Positions 18,158-27,258 are shown, counted from the stretch's first letter. The stretch: DNA of 64,000 nt from Acholeplasma granularum ATCC 19168 (GCF_000526235.1 NZ_JAFR01000007.1:62001-126000), one strand, 5' to 3'. Notes: generated by a model from the letters alone, not told the origin. Numbers and translations are program-made.

Positions 18158-19057
18158 TTATTCCTCCTTAGCTCTTGGATGAGTTTTATTGTAAACTTCT
18201 TTTAATCTGTGTTGTGAAATATGTGTATAAATTTGTGTTGTAGAAATATCTTCATGTCCTAGAAGATTTTGTAAACTTCTTAAATCCATTCCATTTTCTA
18301 ATAAGTGTGTTGCAAATGAATGTCGTAAGGTATGTGGCGATACCTTAGTTTCATCGAGTCCACTATCTTTAGCTAACTTCTTTAAGACCTTAAAAAACCC
18401 TACTCGTGATAATGGTTTACCACTACTGTTTAAAAACAATAAATCATTTTTTGACTTTAATAATTCTTCCCTACCATTAATAAGATAGTTTCTAATTGCA
18501 ATAACTGCCATATCAGAAAGTGGAACCATTCTTTCTTTACTACCTTTACCTACTACGATAACATATGCTTGACTCATATGGATATCGGTGAGCTTTATAT
18601 TTAATAGTTCTGAAACTCTTAGTCCTGATCCATATATCAATTCTATTAGCGCTGTATTTCTTAAGCCTAATGACGTTGATTTATCAATGTTTTCTAAAAG
18701 GTTTACAACCTCATCAATACTTAATATAGTTGGTAGATTTTTTTCTATTTTAGGACTTTCAATTTCTTTTGTAACATCAACATCAACTTCATTTTCTAAG
18801 ATTAAAAATTGATGAAACGATTTAATAGATGTTAATTTTCTGGATAATGATTTTGCAGATAAACCTTTGTTTTTTTGACTTTTTAAAAATCCTTCAACTT
18901 GTTTTTGAGTTATTTTATCTACATTTTTTACATGATGATATTTAGTTAGAAAGTCTATATAACTTTCTATATCACGTCTATATGCACTCTGTGTATTTTT
19001 TGATAACCCTTTTTCATGATTAAGATAATATATAAAATCATTTAATAAAAAAATCAT
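18158..19057 (-). CDS. Tyrosine recombinase XerC/XerD type
   Basis: 299 aa, the usual Xer length. N-terminal SAM-like core-binding domain ([23 protein letters not shown]) and catalytic domain with the full RKHRHY set: [11 protein letters not shown] (Arg), [10 protein letters not shown] (Lys), [13 protein letters not shown] (His-x-x-Arg), [15 protein letters not shown] (His and nucleophile Tyr). It should act on the dif-like site at 15854-15881 to resolve chromosome dimers. Whether it is XerC, XerD or a sole Xer protein cannot be told from this window. Start overlaps the hemW stop by 4 bases. Confidence 0.94.
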   Translation of the reverse strand: MIFLLNDFIYYLNHEKGLSKNTQSAYRRDIESYIDFLTKYHHVKNVDKITQKQVEGFLKSQKNKGLSAKSLSRKLTSIKSFHQFLILENEVDVDVTKEIESPKIEKNLPTILSIDEVVNLLENIDKSTSLGLRNTALIELIYGSGLRVSELLNIKLTDIHMSQAYVIVVGKGSKERMVPLSDMAVIAIRNYLINGREELLKSKNDLLFLNSSGKPLSRVGFFKVLKKLAKDSGLDETKVSPHTLRHSFATHLLENGMDLRSLQNLLGHEDISTTQIYTHISQHRLKEVYNKTHPRAKEE

Positions 19058-20145
19058 ATAAATAACATAAACACTTGATTACCAAGCATTGTACCTTTCT
19101 TAGTTAACCTAATATAGTCATTATTTATTTCTACTAGTCCTAAATCAACTTTTTCATGAATTTGAGGATACTTATCATAAAAATTAATCTTGTATTTTTT
19201 CTCTAACTGTTTAATGTTTACACCTCGTGTTAATCTTAAGCCAAATATTAGTTCATCTTGTAGTTTTAAATCATCGGTTTGAAATGTCTTTTCCTTTAAG
19301 AAATGATCCATATATTGACTCATTCCTCGTTCATTATAAGTTCTATAATTATCAATAAATCCGTGTGCTCCTAGACCAACACCAATATATTCTCCAAGAG
19401 TCCAATAAATATTGTTATGCAAAGAATATTGATTCTTTCTAGCATAATTACTTATCTCATATTGTTCATATCCATAAGATGATAAATAGTTCATAACATA
19501 TTCATACATTATAGCTTCATTGTCTTCGTCCATTGGTGTGAAATTACCTTTTAAATACTGGTGATAAAAATATGTTTTATCCTCTAATATTAAAGAATAA
19601 TATGATATATGATTAATATCTAGTTTAATAAACTCATCAAGATCATATTTGATATGATCTAAAGTTTGTCCTGGTATTGCAAAAATAAGATCTATTGAGA
19701 TATTATTTATACCTAATGTTTTTAAATCACTAATAATCCAAGCAATATCTTCTTTTTTATGACCTCTATTTAAGTATCTTAAAGTATCATTATTAAAACT
19801 TTGTACACCCATAGATATTCTATTTAAACCATATTTTTTGAATAGTTTTCCTTTTTCATGGGTATAACTTTCAGGATTCAGTTCAATTGTATACTCAATA
19901 GGTTTTATACGTATAAGTGAATCAAATAAATAAGTTAACTGATCAACAGTTAACATCGATGGTGTACCTCCACCAATAAAAATCGTTTCTACCGAATCAA
20001 AGTGGGATTGATAAGAATTAATTTCTTCTCTAAGTTTAATTAAATATGTATCAATCATATCTTGATTTTTAGGTACACGTTTTACAAAGTCACAATAATG
20101 ACAAATATATTCGCAAAACGGTATATGTATATATAAACCTTTCAT
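19054..20145 (-). CDS. hemW: Radical SAM protein HemW (coproporphyrinogen oxidase-like)
   Basis: 363 aa. The N-terminus IHIPFCEYICHYCDF carries the CxxxCxxC iron-sulfur cluster motif with the F after Cys-Asp that marks HemW, followed by IFIGGGTPSML and ELNPESYT, and a C-terminal HemN-type winged domain. HemW is thought to be a heme chaperone rather than an oxidase; no heme biosynthesis genes lie nearby. First gene of the hemW-xer-deoB operon. Confidence 0.92.
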   Translation of the reverse strand: MKGLYIHIPFCEYICHYCDFVKRVPKNQDMIDTYLIKLREEINSYQSHFDSVETIFIGGGTPSMLTVDQLTYLFDSLIRIKPIEYTIELNPESYTHEKGKLFKKYGLNRISMGVQSFNNDTLRYLNRGHKKEDIAWIISDLKTLGINNISIDLIFAIPGQTLDHIKYDLDEFIKLDINHISYYSLILEDKTYFYHQYLKGNFTPMDEDNEAIMYEYVMNYLSSYGYEQYEISNYARKNQYSLHNNIYWTLGEYIGVGLGAHGFIDNYRTYNERGMSQYMDHFLKEKTFQTDDLKLQDELIFGLRLTRGVNIKQLEKKYKINFYDKYPQIHEKVDLGLVEINNDYIRLTKKGTMLGNQVFMLFI

Positions 20146-20195
20146 AGATGCTTTACCTACCTTAAATTAATTATACCACTTTCTATTTATCTTAC

Positions 20196-20234
20196 AAAAG
20201 AGAAAGGGAGTATCTACCCAACATAGACACTCCC
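20196..20234 (-). terminator. Terminator after the 55-aa gene
   Basis: On the minus strand GGGAGTGTCTA pairs with TAGATACTCCC (one G-U) around a short loop and is followed by TTTCTCTTTT. Confidence 0.85.
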
Positions 20235-20275
20235 ATAAGAAGAGATGATTTATTCGCCTATTTAAGGCACATTAT

Positions 20276-20443
20276 TTATTTCTTTTTTTTGTTTTTCTTA
20301 GGTGTGACAGGAAGACGGTCTAAGATTTCATCTCTATGATGATCTCTAACTTCAAATTGATAACGTATGTTACCAGTATCAGGATCTTTTGTTGCGTATT
20401 TTACATCTGTTAAAACCTTGATGTTATAATTTGCTAAACTCAT
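20276..20443 (-). CDS. Small basic protein, 55 aa, behind an attenuator-like leader
   Basis: Starts at the ATG at 20443, preceded by AAGGAGGAG. It begins MSLANYNIKVLTDVKYATKDP, has a mixed charged middle (FEVRDHHRDEILDRLP) and ends with a lysine cluster KKNKKKK. No family recognised and no Cys pairs, so it does not look like a zinc-ribbon ribosomal protein; the basic tail suggests nucleic-acid or ribosome contact (inference). The ribosome binding site comes 4 bases after the T run of the terminator at 20465-20497, leaving no room for a private promoter. Expression must therefore pass through that terminator from the promoter at 20620-20648. Confidence 0.75.
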   Translation of the reverse strand: MSLANYNIKVLTDVKYATKDPDTGNIRYQFEVRDHHRDEILDRLPVTPKKNKKKK

Positions 20444-20464
20444 ATTTTTTCTCCTCCTTGGCAT

Positions 20465-20497
20465 AAAAAAAGGTACGAATATATAATATCCTACCTT
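20465..20497 (-). terminator. Attenuator-type terminator in the leader of the 55-aa gene
   Basis: On the minus strand AAGGTA-GGATAT, loop TAT, ATATTC, a bulged G, then TACCTT and a run of seven T: a 12-bp stem with one G-U pair and one bulge. It sits between the leader ORF and the ribosome binding site of the 55-aa gene; the stop codon of the leader ORF (20491-20493) is in its rising arm. Confidence 0.82.
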
Positions 20498-20583
20498 GAA
20501 TTTAAGTTATATAAAAAATATTGTAAAACCTTACCCTTAACAATTGAACTAATATGAATATTGTAGACAATTCTTTTAGTCAT
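20491..20583 (-). CDS. Putative 30-codon leader peptide
   Basis: ATG at 20583 with GAGGGA 6 bases upstream, stop TAG at 20491-20493. The peptide starts MTKRIVYNIH and ends LYNLNSR; it is basic and rich in Ile, Val and Tyr, and shows no family. It lies about 30 bases into the transcript from the promoter at 20620-20648. Because its stop codon is within the 5' arm of the following terminator, a ribosome finishing this ORF would keep that hairpin from forming. Real translation is inferred from the ribosome binding site and this geometry. Confidence 0.5.
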   Translation of the reverse strand: MTKRIVYNIHISSIVKGKVLQYFLYNLNSR

Positions 20584-20619
20584 TTAATTCCCTCGCATGT
20601 TCAAATCTGCCACACATAT

Positions 20620-20648
20620 ATGATATCATGTAAGCGCATACAAGTCAA
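20620..20648 (-). promoter_or_regulatory. Promoter of the leader ORF and 55-aa gene
   Basis: Minus strand TTGACT (20643-20648), 17-base spacer, TATCAT (20620-20625). Confidence 0.75.
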
Positions 20649-20736
20649 GTAGTATTTATTATAATTTATAGTAATAATGATAAAAAAATATACATTAGTA
20701 TCTATTAAAATACTCATGTATATTTAGGTTCTTATC

Positions 20737-22578
20737 TTAATCATCTGAGTTTGATAAAATAGCCATGAATGCACTTTGAGGTATTTCTACCCTACCAAAG
20801 GTCTTCATTCTCTTTTTACCTTCTTTTTGTTTTTCTAATAATTTCTTTTTACGAGAAATATCTCCACCGTAACATTTAGCTAGAACGTCTTTACGCATCG
20901 CTTTAATGGTTTCTCTAGCTATGATTTTCCCACCTAATGCAGCTTGTACAGGAATTTCAAACATTTGTCTTGGTATAAGTTTCTTCAACTTTTCAACAAT
21001 TATCTTTCCACGACTATATGCAAAGTCTTTATGAACAATAACTGATAAAGCGTCTACAACTTCTCCATTAAGTAAAATATCCATTTTACGTAACTTAGAT
21101 TCGATATAGCCGTCAAGCACATAATCAAATGATGCATAGCCTTTTGTTCCAGATTTTAACTTATCAAAGAAATCATAAACAATTTCTGCAAGTGGTAAAC
21201 GGTATGTTAACATTACTCTTGTTTGATCTAAATAGGTCATATCTAAGAATGTTCCACGTTTGTTTTGGCATATTTCCATAACTGTTCCAACATAGTCTTT
21301 AGGACACATTACGGTAGCTTTAACAACAGGTTCTTCAATCCGCTCTATTTTTTGAACCTCAGGTAAGAAACTTGGGTTATCAACTCTAATTTTTTGACCA
21401 TCAGTTAGATAGACATCATAGATTACTGATGGGGCTGTTGCAATTAATTCAATATTAAATTCTCTAGATATTCTTTCCTGGATAATATCCATATGAAGTA
21501 AACCTAAGAATCCTGTTCTAAATCCAAAACCTAGAGCTTGTGATGTTTCTGGTTCATAAACTAAAGATGCATCATTTAATCTTAGTTTTTCTAAAGCTTC
21601 TTTTAAATCCATATATTGACTAGGATCAATTGGGAAGAACCCACAAAAAACTACAGGATTTAATGTTCTATAACCTGGTAGTGGTTTTAAAGCTTTATTT
21701 TTAGCATTTGTAATTGTATCCCCAACCTTAACATCATCGATAGTTTTAATACTTGCAGTTAAGTATCCTACATCACCAGGTCCTAAAATATCAACAACTT
21801 TTTGTGATGGAGTATAAACTCCTACCTCAACTACTTCAAAAGTTGAGCCTGTGGCCATAAATTGGACGGTATCACCTTTTTTAACTGAACCATTGATTAT
21901 TCTAATTGTTGGAATTACCCCACGATAAGCATCAAAATAAGAGTCAAATATTAAAGCTTGAAGTGGTTCATTTTCATCACCTTCAGGTGCTTTAACATCA
22001 GTAATAATTCTTTCTAAAATATCGATGACACCAATCCCTGATTTACCACTTGCCATAACAGCTTGGCTAGCATCAATACCAATGATTTCTTCAATTTCAT
22101 GACGAACTTTTTCAGGGTCAGCACTTGGTAAATCGATTTTATTTAAAACCGGGATAATTTCTAATTCATTATCAATTGCTAAGTAGACATTAGCTAAGGT
22201 TTGTGCTTGTATTCCTTGCGCTGCATCTACAACTAAAATAGCGCCTTCACAAGCAGCAAGTGATCTTGAAACTTCATAAGTAAAGTCTACGTGTCCTGGT
22301 GTATCGATTAGATGCAAGATATACTCGTTACCATCTTTGGCTTTGTACGTTAATTGAACAGCATTTAACTTGATTGTGATACCACGTTCACGTTCAAGAT
22401 CCATACTATCTAAAAGTTGTTCTTTCATCTTTCTTTTTTCTACACTGGATGTCATTTCTAATATTCTATCGGCCAAGGTCGATTTGCCATGGTCGATATG
22501 GGCAATAATAGAAAAGTTTCTTATTTTCTTTTGTCTTTCATTTAATGTATTGTTTTTCAAATTATTCATACCTTTCAT
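20737..22578 (-). CDS. lepA: Elongation factor 4 (LepA) GTPase
   Basis: 613 aa. GTPase motifs: [13 protein letters not shown] (P-loop), RERGITIK (switch I), DTPGHVDF (G3), [10 protein letters not shown] (G4), SGKSGIGV (G5). The C-terminal LepA-specific domain has [73 protein letters not shown] in consensus form, running from about residue 520 to 590. Acts as a ribosome back-translocase/biogenesis factor. The chosen ATG at 22578 lies only a few bases after the predicted transcription start; a second ATG at 22569 has AAAGGT directly before it. Monocistronic. Confidence 0.97.
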   Translation of the reverse strand: MKGMNNLKNNTLNERQKKIRNFSIIAHIDHGKSTLADRILEMTSSVEKRKMKEQLLDSMDLERERGITIKLNAVQLTYKAKDGNEYILHLIDTPGHVDFTYEVSRSLAACEGAILVVDAAQGIQAQTLANVYLAIDNELEIIPVLNKIDLPSADPEKVRHEIEEIIGIDASQAVMASGKSGIGVIDILERIITDVKAPEGDENEPLQALIFDSYFDAYRGVIPTIRIINGSVKKGDTVQFMATGSTFEVVEVGVYTPSQKVVDILGPGDVGYLTASIKTIDDVKVGDTITNAKNKALKPLPGYRTLNPVVFCGFFPIDPSQYMDLKEALEKLRLNDASLVYEPETSQALGFGFRTGFLGLLHMDIIQERISREFNIELIATAPSVIYDVYLTDGQKIRVDNPSFLPEVQKIERIEEPVVKATVMCPKDYVGTVMEICQNKRGTFLDMTYLDQTRVMLTYRLPLAEIVYDFFDKLKSGTKGYASFDYVLDGYIESKLRKMDILLNGEVVDALSVIVHKDFAYSRGKIIVEKLKKLIPRQMFEIPVQAALGGKIIARETIKAMRKDVLAKCYGGDISRKKKLLEKQKEGKKRMKTFGRVEIPQSAFMAILSNSDD

Positions 22579-22587
22579 GCTCTTAAT

Positions 22588-22617
22588 ATTTTATCATACT
22601 TTATGTAATGTAAGCAA
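22588..22617 (-). promoter_or_regulatory. lepA promoter, very close to the start codon
   Basis: Minus strand TTGCTT (22612-22617), 18-base spacer, TAAAAT (22588-22593). The expected start of transcription falls about 5 bases before the first ATG, so the mRNA would be nearly leaderless. Confidence 0.6.
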
Positions 22618-22735
22618 TGTAAGAATTTTCACATAAAATAAAATTTCTTTTATAACTTTCTTTGACTTATTTTTTTTATTGAACTATAATGTTAATGAAA
22701 TAACGATATCTCATAAAAATTAAATGGAGGAAATT

Positions 22736-23695
22736 ATGAAAAAAGGATTTTTCGTTGTGCTTATTTTATTTGCTGCAGTTATATTAACTGCATGTGGACC
22801 TGCAGAATCAGAGTTTTATTTTGCAAGTCAAACACCTACAGATACATCTAGTTGGGTTTACTGGGTAGTTATCGAAAAGAAGGGTGACAAAGTGGTTGAT
22901 GCTGAATGGAATGCATTCAATATCGAAGGTGATGCTAACACATTATATAAAGGTTTAGATAAGGTATCTGCATCTGAGCAAGAAATTTATAATATGAATT
23001 CAACTTTATGGTGGCATGAACAAGCTGATTTAGTTATTGATAAATTCATCAAGAACAATGGTGATTATAATGATCAAATACCAGCTCCAGCAGGCGTTTC
23101 AATTACCACATCAGATTTCTATACTTTAGCTGAGCTTGCACTAGCAAGTGATCCTGTTGAAAAAGGTGAATATAAAGATGGTTATCATTTTGTTACATTA
23201 AAAGATAATGCTGAACCTCATGCTGAAGTATTATATTGGAATCCTAAAACTGAAGCTGTAGTATCAACAGGTGCTTGGGATGCTTATTCATTTGGTTCAA
23301 TTGTTGTTGTAAATGGTCGCATTGTATTAAGTTACTTCAATAATGTATTCTACGGATACAAAGCTGTTGTAGAAAATGGTGCAGTTAAAAAAGTAGACCA
23401 TGACTCAAACCCAGAAACTCCAGCAATCTCAATAATGGCTGATTATACTACTGAAACACCTAAACTATTAAAAACTAAAAATCATTTAGGTACATCTTAT
23501 GGTATGTTAGGAACATCAAGTAAAATTGGAATCGGTAAAGAATATTTCGAACAAGCTGCTGCAGCTGGTCAATATTTAATTGCTAATCAATCATTCCCTG
23601 AAACTAATCAAGATGGAGATTTTGATGGTGTAGCGGGTGTATCAATTACTGCAACTGATTTCTTTGATTTATGGAAGTTAGTACCAACTAAATAA
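22736..23695 (+). CDS. Lipoprotein with two FMN-binding-like repeats
   Basis: 319 aa from the ATG at 22736, preceded by GGAGG; the frame also offers ATG 22724 inside the ribosome binding site. Signal peptide with lipobox LTAC (Cys20), so it would be tethered outside the cell. Two similar halves each end in a short motif: AGVSITTSDFY (about residues 119-129) and DGVAGVSITATDFF (about 297-310). The second resembles the D-x-x-S-G-A-T/S-x-T sequence at which FMN is covalently attached to NqrC/RnfG/PplA-type proteins. An extracytoplasmic flavoprotein for electron transfer is an inference; no flavinyltransferase or NADH dehydrogenase gene is nearby. Followed by its own terminator. Confidence 0.68.
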   Translation: MKKGFFVVLILFAAVILTACGPAESEFYFASQTPTDTSSWVYWVVIEKKGDKVVDAEWNAFNIEGDANTLYKGLDKVSASEQEIYNMNSTLWWHEQADLVIDKFIKNNGDYNDQIPAPAGVSITTSDFYTLAELALASDPVEKGEYKDGYHFVTLKDNAEPHAEVLYWNPKTEAVVSTGAWDAYSFGSIVVVNGRIVLSYFNNVFYGYKAVVENGAVKKVDHDSNPETPAISIMADYTTETPKLLKTKNHLGTSYGMLGTSSKIGIGKEYFEQAAAAGQYLIANQSFPETNQDGDFDGVAGVSITATDFFDLWKLVPTK

Positions 23696-23702
23696 TTATA
23701 AT

Positions 23703-23739
23703 AAAAAGGTATTCTATTAATCATGGAATACCTTTTTTA
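23703..23739 (+). terminator. Terminator after the FMN-binding-like lipoprotein
   Basis: AAAAGGTATTC / GAATACCTTTT around an 11-base loop, then a T run. Confidence 0.88.
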
Positions 23740-23805
23740 TATATTTTTTTAATTTGTTTGCTTAATGATAGAGATATAAGTTTATAAAGAAAAAACAGAT
23801 GCTTA

Positions 23806-25161
23806 CTACGCATCTGTTTCCTCTAAGTTTAAAGTGTCAGTGTTATTTTCACTATTTTCAATACGTGTAACTAATACACGTTCAATAATTTTGTCTAAGT
23901 ATTTTAGAACCTCAAATCTATAGTTATTAAAGACGACAATTATTGCCTCATCTTCATCTGGAAAACGTCCTAATTGACCTAAAATGAATCCTGATAATGT
24001 ATCATAATCATCAACTGGTAATCCTGCAGATAACAGATCTTCAACATCGTCTAAATCTATTAAACCATCAATCTCATACTGATTTTCATTTAATACTTGA
24101 ATTTCTATATCATCTTCGTCATATTCATCTGAAATATTACCTAGAATTTCTTCAATTAAGTCTTCTAATGTGATAATACCAGCAGTGCCACCATATTCAT
24201 CTATTACAATAGCAATATGTGTTTTGGTTAATTTCATTTCTTTAAAGAGTTCTCTAGTATTTTTAGATTGAGGTACAAATAGAGGGTCTCTTAATATCTC
24301 GTGTATATTAAATATATTTGGATCTGGATTTTCTCTTAAGTATTTTAAAAGATCCTTAACATGAAGTGTACCAACAATTTTATCTAAAGTTTCCTCATAA
24401 ACTGGAAATCTAGTGTATTTCTCATTTGTAACATACTCTATGAGTTCATCACGTAAAGAATTTACATTAATGGCCGATACTTCAGTTCTATGGGTCATAA
24501 CTTCTTCAACTGTAGTTGAATCAAACTCAAAAATATTTTGTATCATCTCATTTTCTGATGAATCAATAAATCCTCTTGACTCAGAAGCATTTAATTCTAA
24601 GATTAATTCTTCTTCTGATAATGTATCATCATCATCGCTTGGATTAATGCCTAATAACTTCATAACAAGGTTTGCTGATGAGGTTAGTAATAATACAAAT
24701 GGCCTCATAAATAAGGCGATTACTTGTAGAAAACCTACAAATAAATAAGCAACTTTAACAGGTGCTTTCATAGCTATTCTTTTTGGTACGAGTTCACCGA
24801 ATATGACTTGAAAGTACGTTAAGATTAATGTAATAAAAATGGTAACAACTGGTGTAATAAATTGGATATTTATTGATGTCCAGTTTGCAATTGAATTTGA
24901 AATTATGCTGGAGAATGCATCAGCAGCTATAACACCATTAATAAATCCAAACATCGTAATTCCAATTTGAATTGTCGATAGAAATTTTGTTGGATTTTCA
25001 ATAAGCTTTAATACAACTTTTGCTTTTTTACCTTTTTTACCACTAGATTCAGCATCTTCCTGAACCTCTCTTCTATTTGCAGAAACTAGTGCAATTTCAC
25101 TTGCTGCAAATATTCCATTTAAGACAATTAGGAATATAATTAAAAATATTTGAATGCCCAT
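23806..25161 (-). CDS. CNNM/CorC (HlyC) family membrane protein with CBS domains
   Basis: 451 aa. Domain order: DUF21 membrane domain with four hydrophobic helices (about residues 1-190; starts FLIIFLIVLNGIFAASEIALVSANR), then a CBS pair (VMTHRTEVSAI... and FVPQSKNTRELF...IDEYGGTAGIITLEDLIEEILG, about 205-340), then a C-terminal CorC_HlyC domain ending near residue 430. Such proteins are linked to magnesium or cobalt efflux; 'hemolysin' labels are historical. A strong promoter (TTGACT, 18, TAATAT at 25275-25304) lies upstream, with a possible 21-codon ORF just before the start codon. Confidence 0.9.
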   Translation of the reverse strand: MGIQIFLIIFLIVLNGIFAASEIALVSANRREVQEDAESSGKKGKKAKVVLKLIENPTKFLSTIQIGITMFGFINGVIAADAFSSIISNSIANWTSINIQFITPVVTIFITLILTYFQVIFGELVPKRIAMKAPVKVAYLFVGFLQVIALFMRPFVLLLTSSANLVMKLLGINPSDDDDTLSEEELILELNASESRGFIDSSENEMIQNIFEFDSTTVEEVMTHRTEVSAINVNSLRDELIEYVTNEKYTRFPVYEETLDKIVGTLHVKDLLKYLRENPDPNIFNIHEILRDPLFVPQSKNTRELFKEMKLTKTHIAIVIDEYGGTAGIITLEDLIEEILGNISDEYDEDDIEIQVLNENQYEIDGLIDLDDVEDLLSAGLPVDDYDTLSGFILGQLGRFPDEDEAIIVVFNNYRFEVLKYLDKIIERVLVTRIENSENNTDTLNLEETDA

Positions 25162-25226
25162 TATAAGGTTACCCCCTCATAAGGTTCATCACTTAAATTC
25201 CTATGCCCGCTACTCGAATCTTCCAT
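25161..25226 (-). CDS. Possible 21-aa upstream ORF
   Basis: ATG at 25226 with GGAGG 13 bases upstream (longer than ideal); the peptide begins MEDSSSGHRNLS. Its TAA stop overlaps the ATG of the CorC-like gene by one base (TAATG), and GAGGGGG inside it is the ribosome binding site of that gene. It could couple translation, or may be chance. Confidence 0.35.
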   Translation of the reverse strand: MEDSSSGHRNLSDEPYEGVTL

Positions 25227-25274
25227 ATTAACTTTCTTTCCTCCGTGTTATTTCTATTTTTAAATAACAGTATA

Positions 25275-25304
25275 ATATTATCATAAAAACCATCAAAAAG
25301 TCAA
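25275..25304 (-). promoter_or_regulatory. Promoter of the CorC-like gene
   Basis: Minus strand TTGACT (25299-25304), 18-base spacer, TAATAT (25275-25280). Confidence 0.65.
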
Positions 25305-25331
25305 GAAATACCATAAGAACGCAGTTGATTT

Positions 25332-25844
25332 TTATAGTAATTCTTCTAAATATGTGATTATTTGATTTGGTTCAACTTTAGGTGCAAACCTATATAAGAT
25401 ATTACCATTACGATCAATTAAGAACTTAGTGAAATTCCAACTTATTTTATTCTTAGGTTTGCCAGTAGGTACTAATTGATTATTTTTTAAAATGACTTCA
25501 TCAGGACCATTTTCTTTTAAAAACTGGTATAAAGGGTGTGCATTTTTAGTATTTACTTTAATTTTGTCATATAAAGTAAATTGAGTTCCAAAGTTTAGTT
25601 GGCAAAACTCATTTATATTTTCAATTGAACCAGGAGCTTGACCTAAAAATTGATTACTTGGAAAATCAAGTATCTCAAAGCCATTACTTTGATATTTTTC
25701 ATATATTTCTTGTAAGGACTCATATTGAGGTGTGTATCCACACTTAGTTGCGGTATTAACAATTAATAATACTTTCCCTTTAAATTCTTCTAAATTAGTG
25801 ACTTCACCATTTGCTTTAGTTACTTCAATATTATATATACTCAT
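25332..25844 (-). CDS. Glutathione peroxidase-family thiol peroxidase (BsaA-like)
   Basis: 170 aa. Catalytic Cys in NTATKCGYTPQYESL (about residue 36), FPSNQFLGQAPGS with the catalytic Gln, and KISWNFTKFLID with the Trp-Asn of the tetrad. It has Cys instead of selenocysteine, so it probably uses thioredoxin rather than glutathione (family knowledge). Protects against hydroperoxides, sensible next to an oxygen-consuming NADH oxidase lifestyle. Monocistronic; RBS GGAGAG before the ATG. Confidence 0.93.
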   Translation of the reverse strand: MSIYNIEVTKANGEVTNLEEFKGKVLLIVNTATKCGYTPQYESLQEIYEKYQSNGFEILDFPSNQFLGQAPGSIENINEFCQLNFGTQFTLYDKIKVNTKNAHPLYQFLKENGPDEVILKNNQLVPTGKPKNKISWNFTKFLIDRNGNILYRFAPKVEPNQIITYLEELL

Positions 25845-25855
25845 TTTCTCTCCTT

Positions 25856-25892
25856 AATAAAAGAGAAGAAATCTTCTTGCTAGATTTCTTCT
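25856..25892 (-). terminator. Terminator overlapping the end of the 55-aa Lys-rich gene
   Basis: Perfect 10-bp inverted repeat AGAAGAAATC / GATTTCTTCT (25864-25873 and 25883-25892), followed on the minus strand by CTCTTTTATT. The stop codon TAG (25880-25882) is in the loop. Confidence 0.8.
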
Positions 25893-26047
25893 ACTTCATG
25901 TTTTGTTTGTTTTAATTTTTTACGATTATAATTCTTTTTTGATTCTTTAATTGTCATCTTGTATTTTAATTTTTTATCAATAAAATCTTTATCTCTTACT
26001 TTAATTTCAGAGCGTTTAATGACAATTCTCTGATTCTTTTGTGACAT
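25880..26047 (-). CDS. Small lysine-rich protein, 55 aa
   Basis: ATG at 26047 to TAG at 25880-25882. It begins MSQKNQRIVIKRSEIKVRD and continues with about 18 lysines in 55 residues, predicted helical and highly basic; ends KHEVEEI. It starts 5 bases after the malK-type stop with no clear ribosome binding site, so it would depend on ribosomes arriving from that gene. No family recognised. The uninterrupted frame, position in the operon and terminator placement argue for a real gene. Confidence 0.55.
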   Translation of the reverse strand: MSQKNQRIVIKRSEIKVRDKDFIDKKLKYKMTIKESKKNYNRKKLKQTKHEVEEI

Positions 26048-26052
26048 TTATA

Positions 26053-27258
26053 TTATTTTTTTGCAGGTTTTTCTTCTACTTTAGTTGCTGGATTTTCTAA
26101 ACCTGCAGCTTTAGCAGCTTCAACAGCAAGATGAGCTCTTGTCTTAATATTTGGATCAATTTCTAATCTTAATTCTGTTTCAGGATCGAAGAAATGTAAT
26201 TTATTTAAGTCAAATGCTAGTTTGATTTTATCACCAATATTGATATTTGTACGAGCATCAACCTTAGCAATAACATTTGAACCATTGATGTCCATATAAA
26301 TGTTAGTTTCAGCACCAAGTAACTCAGCAACATCAACTTCAACATCTAATACACCGTCTGGGTGAGCTTGCATAACTAATTCATCATCATGAATATCTTC
26401 TGCACGAATACCTAATACGATCGGTTTATCAATAAATTTATTTTGAACAACAACTTCTAATTTATCATTTGGTAATTTAATTTTGTATTTACCAGCTTCG
26501 AAAATACCTTTTTGATTTACTACACCATTAATAAAGTTCATCGGAGGTGTACCAATAAATCCTGCTACGAAAATGCTTGATGGTCTATCATAAATTTCTT
26601 TAGGTGAACCAACTTGCATGATGTAACCTTTATTCATAACAACAATACGAGTAGCCATGGTCATCGCTTCGATTTGGTCATGGGTAACATAAATTGTAGT
26701 TGTATCTAATTGCTTGTGAAGTTTGATTAACTCACCACGCATTTGAACACGTAATTTCGCATCTAAGTTAGATAGAGGCTCATCCATTAAGAATACTTTT
26801 GCATCACGTACGATTGAACGTCCTAATGCCACACGTTGTCTTTGTCCACCGGACAATGCCTTTGGTTTACGATCCAAGTATGGAACTAAACCTAAAATTT
26901 CCGCTGCCGCATGTACTTTTTCTTTGATGATAGCTTTAGGAACTTTACGTAATTTTAATCCAAATGCAATATTATCATACACAGTCATGTGTGGATAAAG
27001 TGCATAACTTTGGAAAACCATTGCGATATCTCTGTCTTTTGGAGCAGTATCGTTCTTGTATTCTTCATCAATGTATAACTCGCCTGAACTAATGTCCTCA
27101 AGGCCCGCGATCATACGGAGGGTTGTGGATTTTCCGCATCCACTTGGTCCGACAAATACAATAAACTCTTTATCTTCGATTTTCAAGTTAAAGTCAAAGA
27201 CTGCTTGAACACCGTTGGGATAGACTTTATTGATGTCTTTTAATTCTAAAGTTGCCAT
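26053..27258 (-). CDS. malK: ABC transporter ATPase for carbohydrate import (MalK/MsmK/UgpC type)
   Basis: 401 aa. Walker [12 protein letters not shown]-loop [10 protein letters not shown], signature [13 protein letters not shown], Walker [17 protein letters not shown] and H-loop THDQIEAMT, followed by the long regulatory/OB domain (about residues 235-380) that defines the MalK-MsmK group. It has an unusual Lys/Glu tail ([12 protein letters not shown]). No ATPase is encoded in the malEFG operon at 36-42 kb, so this is the likely energiser for that importer and perhaps for others. Its promoter carries an exact CcpA/LacI-type operator over the -35 box. Confidence 0.93.
   Translation of the reverse strand: MATLELKDINKVYPNGVQAVFDFNLKIEDKEFIVFVGPSGCGKSTTLRMIAGLEDISSGELYIDEEYKNDTAPKDRDIAMVFQSYALYPHMTVYDNIAFGLKLRKVPKAIIKEKVHAAAEILGLVPYLDRKPKALSGGQRQRVALGRSIVRDAKVFLMDEPLSNLDAKLRVQMRGELIKLHKQLDTTTIYVTHDQIEAMTMATRIVVMNKGYIMQVGSPKEIYDRPSSIFVAGFIGTPPMNFINGVVNQKGIFEAGKYKIKLPNDKLEVVVQNKFIDKPIVLGIRAEDIHDDELVMQAHPDGVLDVEVDVAELLGAETNIYMDINGSNVIAKVDARTNINIGDKIKLAFDLNKLHFFDPETELRLEIDPNIKTRAHLAVEAAKAAGLENPATKVEEKPAKK

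Noticed and set aside
25162-25260. A magnesium (M-box) or manganese (yybP-ykoY) riboswitch before the CorC-like gene
   Set aside because: The leader is only about 100 bases and lacks the conserved cores of those classes.
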